64,000 nucleotides of DNA from CAWHMS01 sp963830495 (GTDB lineage: Bacteria > Actinomycetota > Actinomycetes > Propionibacteriales > Nocardioidaceae). The stretch's first letter is position 1. Every line of letters begins with the position of its first letter. The position numbers and the translations under genes are program-made. The notes under the pieces are model-generated. The model was not told the origin of the DNA and ran no database searches. It was given only the letters and a program-made list of their open reading frames with translations. Positions 1 through 8,935 of the stretch are shown here, in pieces. The stretch covers positions 372,001 through 436,000 of the forward strand of contig CAWHMS010000003.1 in assembly GCA_963830495.1 (NCBI GenBank), written 5' to 3'.

Positions 1-27
1 ACCCGACGAGGGTGATCTGACGCCGCA

Positions 28-927
28 TCATGCCGGCGAGACGTCCTTGGCGGACTCCTGTGGCAGCAGCACGGCACCCACGAAGAAGCAGACTGCGCCC
101 ACGAAGGTGCCGAGATTGACCAGGGCCACGTTGGCCGGCTCGCTGCTGCCCTGCACGTATCGCGCCGCGATCGCCGCCACGCCGAAGGCAATGGATCCGG
201 CAAGATTGAGAGCTGAGATGCGCCAACCCACGGATCGGTCCGATCGGGGCAGCACACCTCGGTTGACCTCCGCGTAGGCCAGCCAGCTGGCGACCAGGAA
301 GCAGATTGACCCGGTGACATCCGGCGCCCAGATCAGATGCCGCTCCTGGTCGACGCTCAGATCGCTGCGGGTGGCGGCGTAGGTGCTGATGTTGAAGAAC
401 ACCGTGCCGATCAGCTGGACGGCCGTGGCCCACCAGTCAAGGCGCCGCGGCCTCCATCCGGCGAGCGATCGAAGATGCCCATGTGCGGGAGAATCGGCGA
501 GGATCCCGTCTGGTGCGCGCAGGGTCTCGTGGTACTGCAGATAGGCCGCGGACGTGAATGCCAGCGATCCGACGAAGAAGGTGCCGGCGAGCACGGACGC
601 GGCAACGCTGTTGAAGTAGAACGGGAACGACCCGACGGCGAAGCATGCAGACCCGAACGCGAAGAGTGCGCCGATCGCACAGCTCATCCTGCTGGGGCGT
701 CCACTCCAGGCGCGCTCGAGCTCGCCGAGTCGCCGTTCCTCTGCCGGCCTGAGCCCGAGCCGCTTGCGGTGCCGCCGTGAGGTCCACTCGACCTGGCTCC
801 CGTCGGGCCGCTCCAACAGCGCGTGGGTGACGAAGCGCGCCGGGCCTCCGGCGTGCACGACCTTCCAGCCGGCGGGGAGCTCGCCGGGCACGGCCGACGG
901 TCCAGCGCCGCCGCGAGCGGACGTCAC
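28..927 (-). CDS. YrhK-like multi-pass membrane protein
   Basis: A 299-residue protein. After about 85 soluble, basic residues it has roughly seven hydrophobic segments rich in the pattern FxxGSxxF (for example LFAFGSACFAVGS near residue 90 and GTFFVGSLAF near 117), which is typical of YrhK-domain membrane proteins of actinobacteria. No catalytic motif is visible. The GTG start lies one base after the stop of the glutamate decarboxylase gene, so the two are probably co-transcribed and translationally coupled. A role beside the decarboxylase, for instance in membrane or acid homeostasis, is only an inference from position. The molecular function is unknown. Confidence 0.7.
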   Translation of the reverse strand: MTSARGGAGPSAVPGELPAGWKVVHAGGPARFVTHALLERPDGSQVEWTSRRHRKRLGLRPAEERRLGELERAWSGRPSRMSCAIGALFAFGSACFAVGSFPFYFNSVAASVLAGTFFVGSLAFTSAAYLQYHETLRAPDGILADSPAHGHLRSLAGWRPRRLDWWATAVQLIGTVFFNISTYAATRSDLSVDQERHLIWAPDVTGSICFLVASWLAYAEVNRGVLPRSDRSVGWRISALNLAGSIAFGVAAIAARYVQGSSEPANVALVNLGTFVGAVCFFVGAVLLPQESAKDVSPA

Positions 928-928
928 G

Positions 929-2350
929 TCACCGCGTGTGGCCGGTGCGCGCCTTGCTGTGCGCCGCGGCGTGCGCCGGTGCCGTCCAGAGGTCGGGCCT
1001 GGACCCGGTGTGGTGTGGGGGCTTCTCCGTCGCCAGGCTGTTCCAGGCCTTCTCCATGTCCTTCAACAACAGGTTGATCATCGTCCGGCTCAGGTCCAGC
1101 CGCACCACGACCCTCAGCAGGTGCACGTTCTCGGCGTTCGGCGGCAAGCTGTACGCCGGGACGATCCAGCCGTCTTCCCGCAGCCGCGAGGACAGGTGGT
1201 ACACGTCAAAGCCAGGGTCGCCCTTGAGCCGGAAGGTCACCACCGGTTCGGACAGACCCGGATTGAGGATCTCGAACTTCCCCGACGCCTGGAGAGTCTC
1301 GTTGAGGAAACGCGCGTTGGTCAGCATGTTGGCCACGATCGCCGCATAACCCTCCCGACCCAGCCGGATGAAGTTGTACATCTGCGCCTGGATCATCGCC
1401 GAGCCACGGGAGAAGTTGAAGGTGTACGTCGGCTGCGCGCCACCGAGATAGTTGACGCTGAAGACGAGGTCACTGGGCAGCTTCGACGCGTCCCGGAAGA
1501 TCAGCCACCCGACACCCGGATAGACCAATCCGTACTTGTGCCCTGAGGCGTTGATGGATGCGACCTGTTCCAGTCGGAAGTCCCAACGCAGCTCCGGCTC
1601 CGCGAACGGGGCGACGAAGGCTCCGCTCGCACCGTCGACGTGCAGCGGGATGTCCCAACCCTTCTCCTGCTTGATCCTGACCAGCAGGTCATTGACTTCC
1701 TCGATGGGGTCGGCTTCGCCGATGTGTGTCGTGCCGAGCACGACGCCCACGGCGATCGTGTTCTCGTCGATCCGCTCCTCCACCTCGTCGGCGGTCAACA
1801 CGAATCGATCGGGCTGCATCGGGATCTTGCGCATCTCGACGTCGAAGTAGTTGGCGAACTTGTCCCAGACCACGTGGGTCTCGGCGCCGTACACCACGTT
1901 GGGACGGTCCGTCGGGAGACCCTCCGCCTGCCGTCGGTTGCGCCAGGTCCGCTTGTGCGCCAACAGGCCGAGCATGATCGCCTCAGAGGAACCGATCGTC
2001 CCGACGCCGACCACCTTGCTGGCGTCCGGTGCGTTGAACAGCGCGCCGAGCATGTGCACGCAGGCTTCCTCGACCAGTGAGGCAGCCGGGTACTCCTCGT
2101 GGTCGATGTGGTTCTTGCGCAGCGTGTCGTGGATCAGCAGTTCGGCCTGAGGCTCCATCCAAGTCGTCACGAAGGACGCCAGGTTCAGTGTCTCCCTGCC
2201 GTCGAGCATGAGCCCGGTATGGAGGAGCTCGTAGGCCTCATCGGACTGCATGCCGCGCTCGGGGAAGTTGAACGGATCCAACTGGTCGCGAAATGCGTGG
2301 CGTCCGTGGATGGGGCCGAAGGCGTCACTGTGGTCAGGTGTGTGAGTCAC
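929..2350 (-). CDS. gadB: Glutamate decarboxylase (PLP-dependent)
   Basis: Converts L-glutamate to 4-aminobutyrate and CO2 in the cytoplasm, consuming a proton. The protein has 473 residues, close to the family length of about 466. Visible family motifs are the HVDGASGAFVAPF stretch and the PLP-lysine motif INASGHKYG (Lys about residue 272). I chose the GTG start at 2350 because AAGGAG lies just upstream; the reading frame extends 23 codons further without a ribosome site. The gene is followed directly by the YrhK-like membrane gene and is divergent from a serine hydrolase. No glutamate/GABA antiporter is in the window, so a full acid-resistance system is not shown. Confidence 0.93.
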   Translation of the reverse strand: MTHTPDHSDAFGPIHGRHAFRDQLDPFNFPERGMQSDEAYELLHTGLMLDGRETLNLASFVTTWMEPQAELLIHDTLRKNHIDHEEYPAASLVEEACVHMLGALFNAPDASKVVGVGTIGSSEAIMLGLLAHKRTWRNRRQAEGLPTDRPNVVYGAETHVVWDKFANYFDVEMRKIPMQPDRFVLTADEVEERIDENTIAVGVVLGTTHIGEADPIEEVNDLLVRIKQEKGWDIPLHVDGASGAFVAPFAEPELRWDFRLEQVASINASGHKYGLVYPGVGWLIFRDASKLPSDLVFSVNYLGGAQPTYTFNFSRGSAMIQAQMYNFIRLGREGYAAIVANMLTNARFLNETLQASGKFEILNPGLSEPVVTFRLKGDPGFDVYHLSSRLREDGWIVPAYSLPPNAENVHLLRVVVRLDLSRTMINLLLKDMEKAWNSLATEKPPHHTGSRPDLWTAPAHAAAHSKARTGHTR

Positions 2351-2448
2351 CGTTTGCTCCTTCGGACACGTGCCTGCTGCGAGGCACCGGTCACCACCAG
2401 GTGGTGAGCAGGACGACACCGACGATGGTCCGCGCGGCAGCGCACGTC

Positions 2449-2467
2449 ATCACCCTTCGCGGGTGAT
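2449..2467. other. Hairpin between divergent genes
   Basis: A perfect 7-bp inverted repeat, ATCACCC and GGGTGAT, with a 5-base spacer. It lies in the 219-base space between the divergent gadB and serine hydrolase genes. It could be an operator or a small structural element; nothing else supports either reading. Confidence 0.4.
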
Positions 2468-2569
2468 CCCTCGGATCCGGGCGCTTCGGCGAGCCGGAGC
2501 GCGCATCCTTCTGCAGAGGCGTCGCGGGCGCATCCCGCGCACGGGGTCGCGCTCACCTACACTCCCCCC

Positions 2570-3829
2570 ATGGTTCCGGAGCACCCGATGCACGGCTCCC
2601 CGCCCGTGCCCGATCAGGTGGTGACGCTGGACAACTGGCAGACGCCTCCCTACAACCGTTGGGCCTTCCGGCACATGCGAGAGATCATGCCGTCCCATCG
2701 CATCGAGCGCGGCGCTGACGAGGCGCGCGCCTTGCCCGCCGAGTCGGATGCTCCGCCGCTCGATGAGGTGACCCTGCAGGCCCTGGACGGACCAGGCACG
2801 ACCTTCGGTGCCGTGCTGGACGAGACATTTACCGACGCGGTGATCGTGCTGCATCGTGGCCGGGTCGTCCTCGAGCGGTATGCCCTGGAGATGACGCGGG
2901 CGACGCCGCATCTGCTGATGTCGGTGTCGAAGTCACTGGTGGGGTGTGTGGCGGCCGTGCTAGTCGCTCGAGGTGCGCTCGATCCAGACGAGGCCGTCTC
3001 GACGTACGTCCCGGACGTTGCGAGCAGCGGGTACGACGGCGCTACGGTGCGGAACCTGCTCGACATGCGCACCGGCGTGGCCTTCAGCGAGGAGTACACC
3101 AACCCCGAAGCCGAGGTGCGGCAGATGGAGCGCCACATGGGCTGGCGGTCGCCGGCCGATGAGGCACCTCTCGGCGCCTACGGGTACCTCACCACGCTCG
3201 GCCGTGGATCGGAGCACGGCGGACCCTTCACCTACCGTTCCGCGGACACCGACATGCTCGGCTGGGTGTGCGAGCGGGCGGCGGGCACCCGGATGGCGGA
3301 TCTGCTCTCGGAGCTGATCTGGCGGCCGATGGGTGCCGAGTACGACGCCGAGGTCACCTGCGACGGCGTCGGATCGGCTGTCCACGACGGTGGTGTCTCG
3401 GCCGCCGCCCGCGACCTCGCTCGCTTCGGCCAGCTCCTGCTCGACGACGGGTACGTCGACGGCGCCGAGGTCGTGCCGGGTGACTGGCTGCGGGCGTCGC
3501 GGCACATCGACCCGGACATCCGCGCCGCGTTCGCCGACTCCGACTCCGAGCCCTTACTGCCCGGCGGCTGGTATCGGAACCAGTTCTGGTTCGTGCCCGG
3601 TCCCTCCGGCGACCTCCAGCTGTGCCTGGGCATCCATGGTCAGATGGTGCTGGTGGACCGCGCCACCGACACGGTGTGCGTCAAGTTCTCGAGCTGGCCA
3701 GCCGCCCAGAATCCGGGCTACCTCGTCGACACGATCCGCGCCTTCACCGCTGTCGGTCGGCTGCTGGCAGGCGTGCCCGCACTTGGGCCCGGTGCTCATC
3801 ACCGGCCCGGGCACGTGCCGGTCGCCTGA
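2570..3829 (+). CDS. Serine hydrolase, beta-lactamase/NylB-like fold
   Basis: A 419-residue penicillin-recognising-enzyme-fold hydrolase. The nucleophile motif is SVSK (Ser about residue 118, Lys 121). A later FTYRSADTDMLGW stretch supplies the conserved Tyr of the YxN-type motif as in 6-aminohexanoate-dimer hydrolases (NylB) and EstB-type esterases. No signal peptide is evident. The sequence TACACT ends six bases before the ATG, which fits a leaderless transcript and supports this start. The substrate could be a short amide or ester; the sequence does not decide. It is divergent from gadB and upstream of the ureohydrolase. Confidence 0.8.
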   Translation: MVPEHPMHGSPPVPDQVVTLDNWQTPPYNRWAFRHMREIMPSHRIERGADEARALPAESDAPPLDEVTLQALDGPGTTFGAVLDETFTDAVIVLHRGRVVLERYALEMTRATPHLLMSVSKSLVGCVAAVLVARGALDPDEAVSTYVPDVASSGYDGATVRNLLDMRTGVAFSEEYTNPEAEVRQMERHMGWRSPADEAPLGAYGYLTTLGRGSEHGGPFTYRSADTDMLGWVCERAAGTRMADLLSELIWRPMGAEYDAEVTCDGVGSAVHDGGVSAAARDLARFGQLLLDDGYVDGAEVVPGDWLRASRHIDPDIRAAFADSDSEPLLPGGWYRNQFWFVPGPSGDLQLCLGIHGQMVLVDRATDTVCVKFSSWPAAQNPGYLVDTIRAFTAVGRLLAGVPALGPGAHHRPGHVPVA

Positions 3830-3902
3830 TGCCAGCCGGCGGATTTGCGCGTCGTGGCTGGCGGCCGCTGTGTGACTTGACTTCATCGATAGCCCAGCAA
3901 AA

Positions 3903-4925
3903 ATGCGAGGTATGACGCGGTACGGGCAACAGTTCGGTCCCGACTTCACCTTCCTCGGGGTCCCCATGTGCGACCTCGACGACCCTGGCAGCTACGACGG
4001 CGCAGACGTCGTCATCCTCGGAGCGCCGTTCGACGGAGGCACCTCGGCGCGGGCTGGTGCACGCTTCGGGCCGATGGCGATCCGGATGACCGACTACCTC
4101 GCGCACGACGGCTCCCGCCCCAGCCTGGCGCTCCGGACGGACGGGCTCAGGGATCTCACGGTCGTAGACGCCGGCGATGTCGAGATGTACTCCGGGAACA
4201 TCGAGGTGGCGCTGCCAGCGCTCGAGGCGGCCGTGGAGAAGGTGGCCCGAGCCGGCGCGATCCCTGTGGTCCTGGGCGGCGACCACTCCATCGCTTTCCC
4301 GGATGCCAAGGGTGTCGCCAACGTGCTCGGACACGGCCGGGTGTCGATGATCCATTTCGATGCGCACGCCGACACCGGCAACATCGAGTTCGGCTCTCTG
4401 TGGGGACATGGCCAGCCGATGCGTCGACTGATCGAGTCCGGCGCGCTGCGGGGCGACCGGTTCCTCCAGATCGGCCTGCGGGGGTACTGGCCGCCTCCCG
4501 ACACGCTCGACTGGATGGCCGCCGAAAACATGCGTTCGTACGAGATGACCGAGATCGGCGCCCGCGGGCTGGATGCCTGCCTCACCGAGGCGTTCGCGAT
4601 CGCCACGGACGAGTGTGAGGGCGTCTTCCTCTCCGTGGACATCGACGTGTGCGACCCCGGCCACGCTCCAGGCACCGGCACACCCGAGCCGGGTGGCCTG
4701 TCGGCGCGTGAGCTGCTCGACAGCGTCCGGCGGATCTGTCTCGAGCTTCCCGTGGTCGGCGTCGACGTCGTCGAGGTCAGTCCGCCGTACGACCATGCCG
4801 CCATCACCGCCGCCCTGGCCAACCGCGTCGTCCTCGAGTCGCTGTCGGCCATCGCCCGCCGCCGCCAGGACGAGCGGCAGGGCACGACGTGGGACCCGGA
4901 GCTGCCGCTGCTCGACGACCGTTGA
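3903..4925 (+). CDS. Ureohydrolase family enzyme (agmatinase-like)
   Basis: A 340-residue Mn-dependent hydrolase that cleaves a guanidino group to urea. Metal-binding motifs are complete: GGDHS (His 128), DAHAD (Asp 153, His 155, Asp 157) and SVDIDVCDP (Asp 246, Asp 248), followed by the PGTGTPEPGG loop. Overall length and motifs fit the agmatinase branch. That branch also holds guanidinobutyrase, guanidinopropionase and guanidine hydrolases, so the substrate is open. A second ATG lies three codons in; neither has a clear ribosome site. No polyamine genes lie beside it. Confidence 0.85.
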   Translation: MRGMTRYGQQFGPDFTFLGVPMCDLDDPGSYDGADVVILGAPFDGGTSARAGARFGPMAIRMTDYLAHDGSRPSLALRTDGLRDLTVVDAGDVEMYSGNIEVALPALEAAVEKVARAGAIPVVLGGDHSIAFPDAKGVANVLGHGRVSMIHFDAHADTGNIEFGSLWGHGQPMRRLIESGALRGDRFLQIGLRGYWPPPDTLDWMAAENMRSYEMTEIGARGLDACLTEAFAIATDECEGVFLSVDIDVCDPGHAPGTGTPEPGGLSARELLDSVRRICLELPVVGVDVVEVSPPYDHAAITAALANRVVLESLSAIARRRQDERQGTTWDPELPLLDDR

Positions 4926-5008
4926 GTCGGTGGGTGAGTCTCCATGTTTATGCTGACGGCCACGCCGCATCGGCTCGGATCGGCGTAGCACCCACGGAGG
5001 AAACCATC

Positions 5009-5720
5009 GTGTTCTTCGACGAGAACCCCGAGTTCCTGGAGACCAGCACCACGGCCTCGGACAAGGAGCGCCTGAACCTTCGTCACCTCGCGATCATCGA
5101 GGAGAATGCCGACATTCTCCGCGGCAGTTCCGTGATCGACATCGCCCAGCCATGACGGGCGGTGGTCCTATGCCGCGCTAGAGGCCGGGGCGTCGCACGT
5201 CACCGGCATCGAAGGGCGCCAACACCTGGTCGACAGCGCCCAACGCACGTTCGCGGCCAAGGGTGTGTCCGCCGACAAGTACACGCTCATCACCGGCGAC
5301 GCGCACGAACGGCTGCACGACCCGCACATCAAGGCAGACGTCGTGATGTCCCTCGGCTTCCTCTACCACACCCTCCGCTACGTCCTGCTGTTCGCCGGGA
5401 TCCAGAGCACGGGGGACGACTACGTCCTCGTCGACAGCCGCGTCATCACCAACGTCCAGGGTCCGGTGGTCAGGGTCCGCACCGAGGGCACCCGAGCCGA
5501 TGCGCTCGCGATCGAGGACCGCTACGCCCAGGGTGCGAAGGTCATGAGCGCCATCCCCTCGGAGGAGGCCCTGGTGCTGCTGCTGGAGGCCGTCGGCTAC
5601 AAGGTCGACCACCGCACCGACTGGAGTGCCATCCTGGCCCGCCACCCTCACGTGAAGTTCATCCACAGATACAGGTCCGGCAACCGGGTGACCTTCCGGG
5701 CCCAGCGCATCGCTCGGTAA
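5009..5720 (+). pseudogene. SAM-dependent methyltransferase, single-base frameshift
   Basis: A class I methyltransferase gene broken by one extra base. A GTG start at 5009 follows a strong GGAGG. The first frame reads to VIDIA and then stops at 5153-5155. Shifting one base at the CCC run 5145-5147 restores VIDIASHDGRWSYAALEAG, the family's SAM-binding motif I, and the frame then runs uninterrupted to 5720. The repaired product would have 236 residues. It follows the ureohydrolase on the same strand after 83 bases. Either the genome has a real null mutation or the base is a sequencing error; the clean second half favours a recent event or an error. Confidence 0.85.
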
Positions 5721-5955
5721 TCGTCACGCACCGGCGCCGCGCCTCGTCGACAGCTTGGTGCTCGGTCGCGTCTGTCGAGGTGCCGTCGCCTTCTTGGTGA
5801 AGGCGTTCTTGGTGGAGGCCATCTCAACGGTAAAGCGTTCGGAGATCTCGCGCGGTGCGCAGGTCCGGATGTCAGTCCATCCTGCGTACGACGCCACATC
5901 ACAGCACAGCCAACGTGACCTCGAGCGACCCGCGTCAGCGCTGGCCTCGCCCTCG

Positions 5956-6741
5956 TCACGGACGAACCGAGGCCAGGAACTCCAGCACGATCGGACCCGC
6001 CGGATCGACCATGTGACCACCGCCCACGACGTGGTGACGGGCGGTGGGCATCATCTCGGTCAGTACGTCGTCGACGGACCGGAACACGCTCGGCGAGTCC
6101 TCGCCGGAGATGATCAGTGTGGGTTGGGTGACCTGAGCCAGCGCACCTCGATCGGGGACGAACCGTGTTTCGGCGCGCAGCTCCGCCAGGATCGCGGGTC
6201 CGTTGTGTCGCACCATCTCACGAATGACCTCCGGGAAGGCGTCCCACGTCTGGTCTCCGAGCAGGCGGCGATAGAACAGCTCGGCCGCCGCCGCGGGTCC
6301 GACGTTGTCGGCAGCGCCGAACACCTGCGCGGCGAGGTCGTCGCGGAAGGCGACGGCTGCAGGCGACAACGAGAGGATGGCAGGCTCCAGGAGCACCAGG
6401 GCGAGCACCGAGTCGGACCACCGCGTCACCAGGTCCACCGCGACCTCCCCGCCCCAGCTGCGACCGATCACGATCGCGGGCGCCGCGTCGAGCGCCGCCA
6501 GCAGCACCGCAGCGTCGTCAGCGTGAACCGAGACCGCTGTGTCGGCGTACGGTTCTGGCCGCTCGCTCCGGGTGCAGCCGCGGCGGTCGTAGGAGATCAC
6601 GCGGCCGTGGTCGGTCAGCGTCGCGGCCGCGGTCTCCCAGACCATGGCGGAGCTCCCGGTCCCATGGATGCACAGGATCGGCGTCCCCGAGCCGCGCTGC
6701 TCGACGTACAACAGAACATCGTTGACCCGGACCTCGCTCAT
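5956..6741 (-). CDS. Alpha/beta hydrolase
   Basis: A 261-residue cytoplasmic alpha/beta-hydrolase-fold enzyme. The oxyanion region is CIHGTGSS, the nucleophile elbow is GRSWGG, the acid sits in ISGEDSP and the catalytic His in GGGHMVDP. The start is placed at the ATG beginning MSEVRVNDV, where the fold begins. An in-frame upstream ATG pair would add about seven residues and has no ribosome site. The substrate is unknown. Neighbours do not help: the 235 bases downstream hold no gene, and upstream lies a divergent DUF1918 gene. Confidence 0.82.
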   Translation of the reverse strand: MSEVRVNDVLLYVEQRGSGTPILCIHGTGSSAMVWETAAATLTDHGRVISYDRRGCTRSERPEPYADTAVSVHADDAAVLLAALDAAPAIVIGRSWGGEVAVDLVTRWSDSVLALVLLEPAILSLSPAAVAFRDDLAAQVFGAADNVGPAAAAELFYRRLLGDQTWDAFPEVIREMVRHNGPAILAELRAETRFVPDRGALAQVTQPTLIISGEDSPSVFRSVDDVLTEMMPTARHHVVGGGHMVDPAGPIVLEFLASVRP

Positions 6742-7037
6742 GAGCCAGACGTTAGGCATCATGCTGACAATCCGCCATCCCGGCCGCACCGGTCGGGCGC
6801 GGTCCGCCGATCTCGCGCTGTACGCAGGTCCCGGTACCGGCGGAAGCTGGGCATGACGCGAAACCAGCCACGGGGATCCGCGACGTGACCGTCGGCTGCA
6901 GCTTCGCGGACCGGAGCCAAGCGGTCCCGAGAGGTCATCGCACGAGGTCGCGCCTCGGTCTTCCGTCAGGGCCCTGCGGGGAGGATGCTGGTGTCGAGAC
7001 CGAGCTCACCAGGTCAGTGCCCCGGAGAGGAGTCCTC

Positions 7038-7238
7038 ATGCAGGCCCAGGTCGGAGACCGGCTGATCGTGCAACACCAGCAGCTCGACAAGCACACGCGA
7101 GTCGGGGAGATCATCGAGGTGCACGGCACGGAGGGTACGCCGCCGTATCTCGTCCGATGGTCCGACGACGGACACGAGTCGACATGCTTCCCCGGCCCGG
7201 ATGCACACGTCGAGTCGGGTCCAGCGAACGAACGTTGA
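7038..7238 (+). CDS. DUF1918 domain protein
   Basis: A 66-residue protein made almost entirely of the DUF1918 domain, starting MQAQVGDRLIV and containing the YLVRWSDDGHE core. This small SH3-like fold is common in actinobacteria and has no established function. A good GGAGAGGAG ribosome site sits before the ATG. The frame is open further upstream but codes nothing recognisable. It precedes the CYTH-CHAD gene by about 90 bases. Confidence 0.85.
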   Translation: MQAQVGDRLIVQHQQLDKHTRVGEIIEVHGTEGTPPYLVRWSDDGHESTCFPGPDAHVESGPANER

Positions 7239-7331
7239 CGACCGTCGCCCTGACGCCACCTGCGTCGCAGCAGTCGATACGCGGTGGCAGCCGATCGGTC
7301 GTAATTGCGTGTGGCTGCCACACTGGATGCC

Positions 7332-8864
7332 ATGACCTCGTATGAGGAGATCGAGCGCAAGTACGACGTCGGCAAGCACGTCGTCACACCAGATCTCCAC
7401 GAGCTCCCCGCCGTCACTGTCGTCTCCCAGCCTCGCGAGCTGACCCTCGACGCCTCGTACTTCGACACCAGTGACCTGGCGCTCGCACGCGCCCAGATCA
7501 CCCTGCGGCGGCGCAGCGGCGGAGACGACGAGGGATGGCACCTGAAGATTCCTCGCACCGGCGACAGCAGGGAAGAGGTGCGCCTCCCGCTCACGGCGGA
7601 CAACGGCGCCGTCCCCGCGGCACTGCTCGACCGAGTTCGAGCGCAGGTTCTCGACCACGCGCTCCTGCCGGTCGCCCGCATCTGCACCAGGCGGATCGTG
7701 TGGCAGCTGCTCGACGACAACGACGTCGTACTGGCCGAGTTCTGTGACGACCACGTGACCGCCGAGCGGCTGCCCGCTGCCGGCTCTCCTATGACATGGC
7801 GGGAATGGGAGCTGGAGCTGATCGACGGAGACGCGGAGCTTCTCGAGGCCGGTCATGTGGTCGTGCTTGCGAGCGGGGCCGCGGTGGCTTCGGAGCCCTC
7901 CAAGCTGGCCAGAGTATTGGGCACGACGCCGGAACCGACGCAGGAGGCGGAGCCCCTGTCCGCCAAGGCCGAAGGAGATGTCACGACCCGCGACGCGTTC
8001 CTGGCCTACGTCGGGGCCATGGTCGAGCGCATCCGCGAGCACGACCCGCTGGTCCGGCAGGACGCCCCCGACGCCGTACACCAGATGCGAGTCGCCCTCC
8101 GTCGGCTCCGCTCCGTGCTGGCCACCTACCGCCCGGTCCTCGGTCGGGAACAGACCGATGCGCTTCGCGACGAACTGAAGTGGTCAGCTGGCCAGCTCGC
8201 CCTCGCGCGCGACAGTGAGGTGATGCTGGAGCGGTTCGACACTCTCGTCTCCGCTCAGCCCGCCGAGCTGGTCCTTGGAGGAGTGACCGGGCGGATCGAC
8301 CGACACCTGCGTGGCCAGCACCAGGCCGGGCTCGCTCAGGCGGAGGCAGCCTTGGACGACGAGCGCTACTTCCGCCTCCTCGACAGCCTGGTGAGGCTGT
8401 CCAGCGGTGCCGCGCTGACCGCCAAGGCCGACGACCCAGCAGCTGCCCGGCTGCCACACCTGCTCAAGCGCGACTGGAAGCGACTGCGTAGACGGATGCA
8501 CGCAGTCGACGAGGCCACGGACCGGGCGGGCCGCGATCGCGCGCTCCACGAGGTGCGCAAGGCGGCCAAGCGGCTTCGGTACGCCGCCGACTCCGCCGTC
8601 CCCGCGCTCGGCGTTCGGGCCGACGAGCTGTCCGGCAGGGCAGAGGCGATCCAGGATCTGCTCGGCGAGCACCAGGACACGACCGTGGCGCGAGGCATGC
8701 TCCGCACCCTCGGCGTGCAGGCCCATCTCGACGGCGACAACGGCTTCACCTTCGGCCGGCTGCATGCCCTCGAGGAGTGCCGATCCGACCAGCTTCGCAG
8801 CGAGTACGCCGACGTGGTCCAAGGTCTCCCCGCCAAGCAGTTCAAGCGCTGGCTGCGCACCTGA
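7332..8864 (+). CDS. CYTH-CHAD domain protein (polyphosphate-associated)
   Basis: A 510-residue two-domain protein. The N-terminal CYTH (triphosphate tunnel) domain covers about residues 1-200 and shows the EIERK signature near the start. The C-terminal CHAD domain covers about residues 220-505 and carries the conserved histidine helices, VHQMRVALRRLRS and LHEVRKAAKRLRYAAD. CYTH proteins hydrolyse triphosphates and CHAD domains bind inorganic polyphosphate, so a role in polyphosphate or triphosphate metabolism is likely. The start is set at the ATG giving MTSYEEIERKY, the usual family N-terminus. A long palindromic terminator follows. Confidence 0.9.
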   Translation: MTSYEEIERKYDVGKHVVTPDLHELPAVTVVSQPRELTLDASYFDTSDLALARAQITLRRRSGGDDEGWHLKIPRTGDSREEVRLPLTADNGAVPAALLDRVRAQVLDHALLPVARICTRRIVWQLLDDNDVVLAEFCDDHVTAERLPAAGSPMTWREWELELIDGDAELLEAGHVVVLASGAAVASEPSKLARVLGTTPEPTQEAEPLSAKAEGDVTTRDAFLAYVGAMVERIREHDPLVRQDAPDAVHQMRVALRRLRSVLATYRPVLGREQTDALRDELKWSAGQLALARDSEVMLERFDTLVSAQPAELVLGGVTGRIDRHLRGQHQAGLAQAEAALDDERYFRLLDSLVRLSSGAALTAKADDPAAARLPHLLKRDWKRLRRRMHAVDEATDRAGRDRALHEVRKAAKRLRYAADSAVPALGVRADELSGRAEAIQDLLGEHQDTTVARGMLRTLGVQAHLDGDNGFTFGRLHALEECRSDQLRSEYADVVQGLPAKQFKRWLRT

Positions 8865-8869
8865 CCCGC

Positions 8870-8921
8870 CGACTTGTCAGAACCCAGTTGCCCCCTGGGG
8901 CAACTGGGTTCTGACAAGTCG
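8870..8921. terminator. Bidirectional hairpin terminator, perfect 25-bp stem
   Basis: Two perfectly complementary 25-base arms (8870-8894 and 8897-8921) are separated by only two bases. The palindrome lies in the 71 bases between the convergent CYTH-CHAD and Rieske genes, so it can end both transcripts. There is no T-tract, as is common for actinobacterial terminators. Confidence 0.8.
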
Positions 8922-8935
8922 AGAAGGGTGGAGAG

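Noticed and set aside
5755..6888. A 377-codon plus-strand frame over the alpha/beta hydrolase
   Set aside because: The sequence shows no domain and the opposite strand carries a complete catalytic triad.
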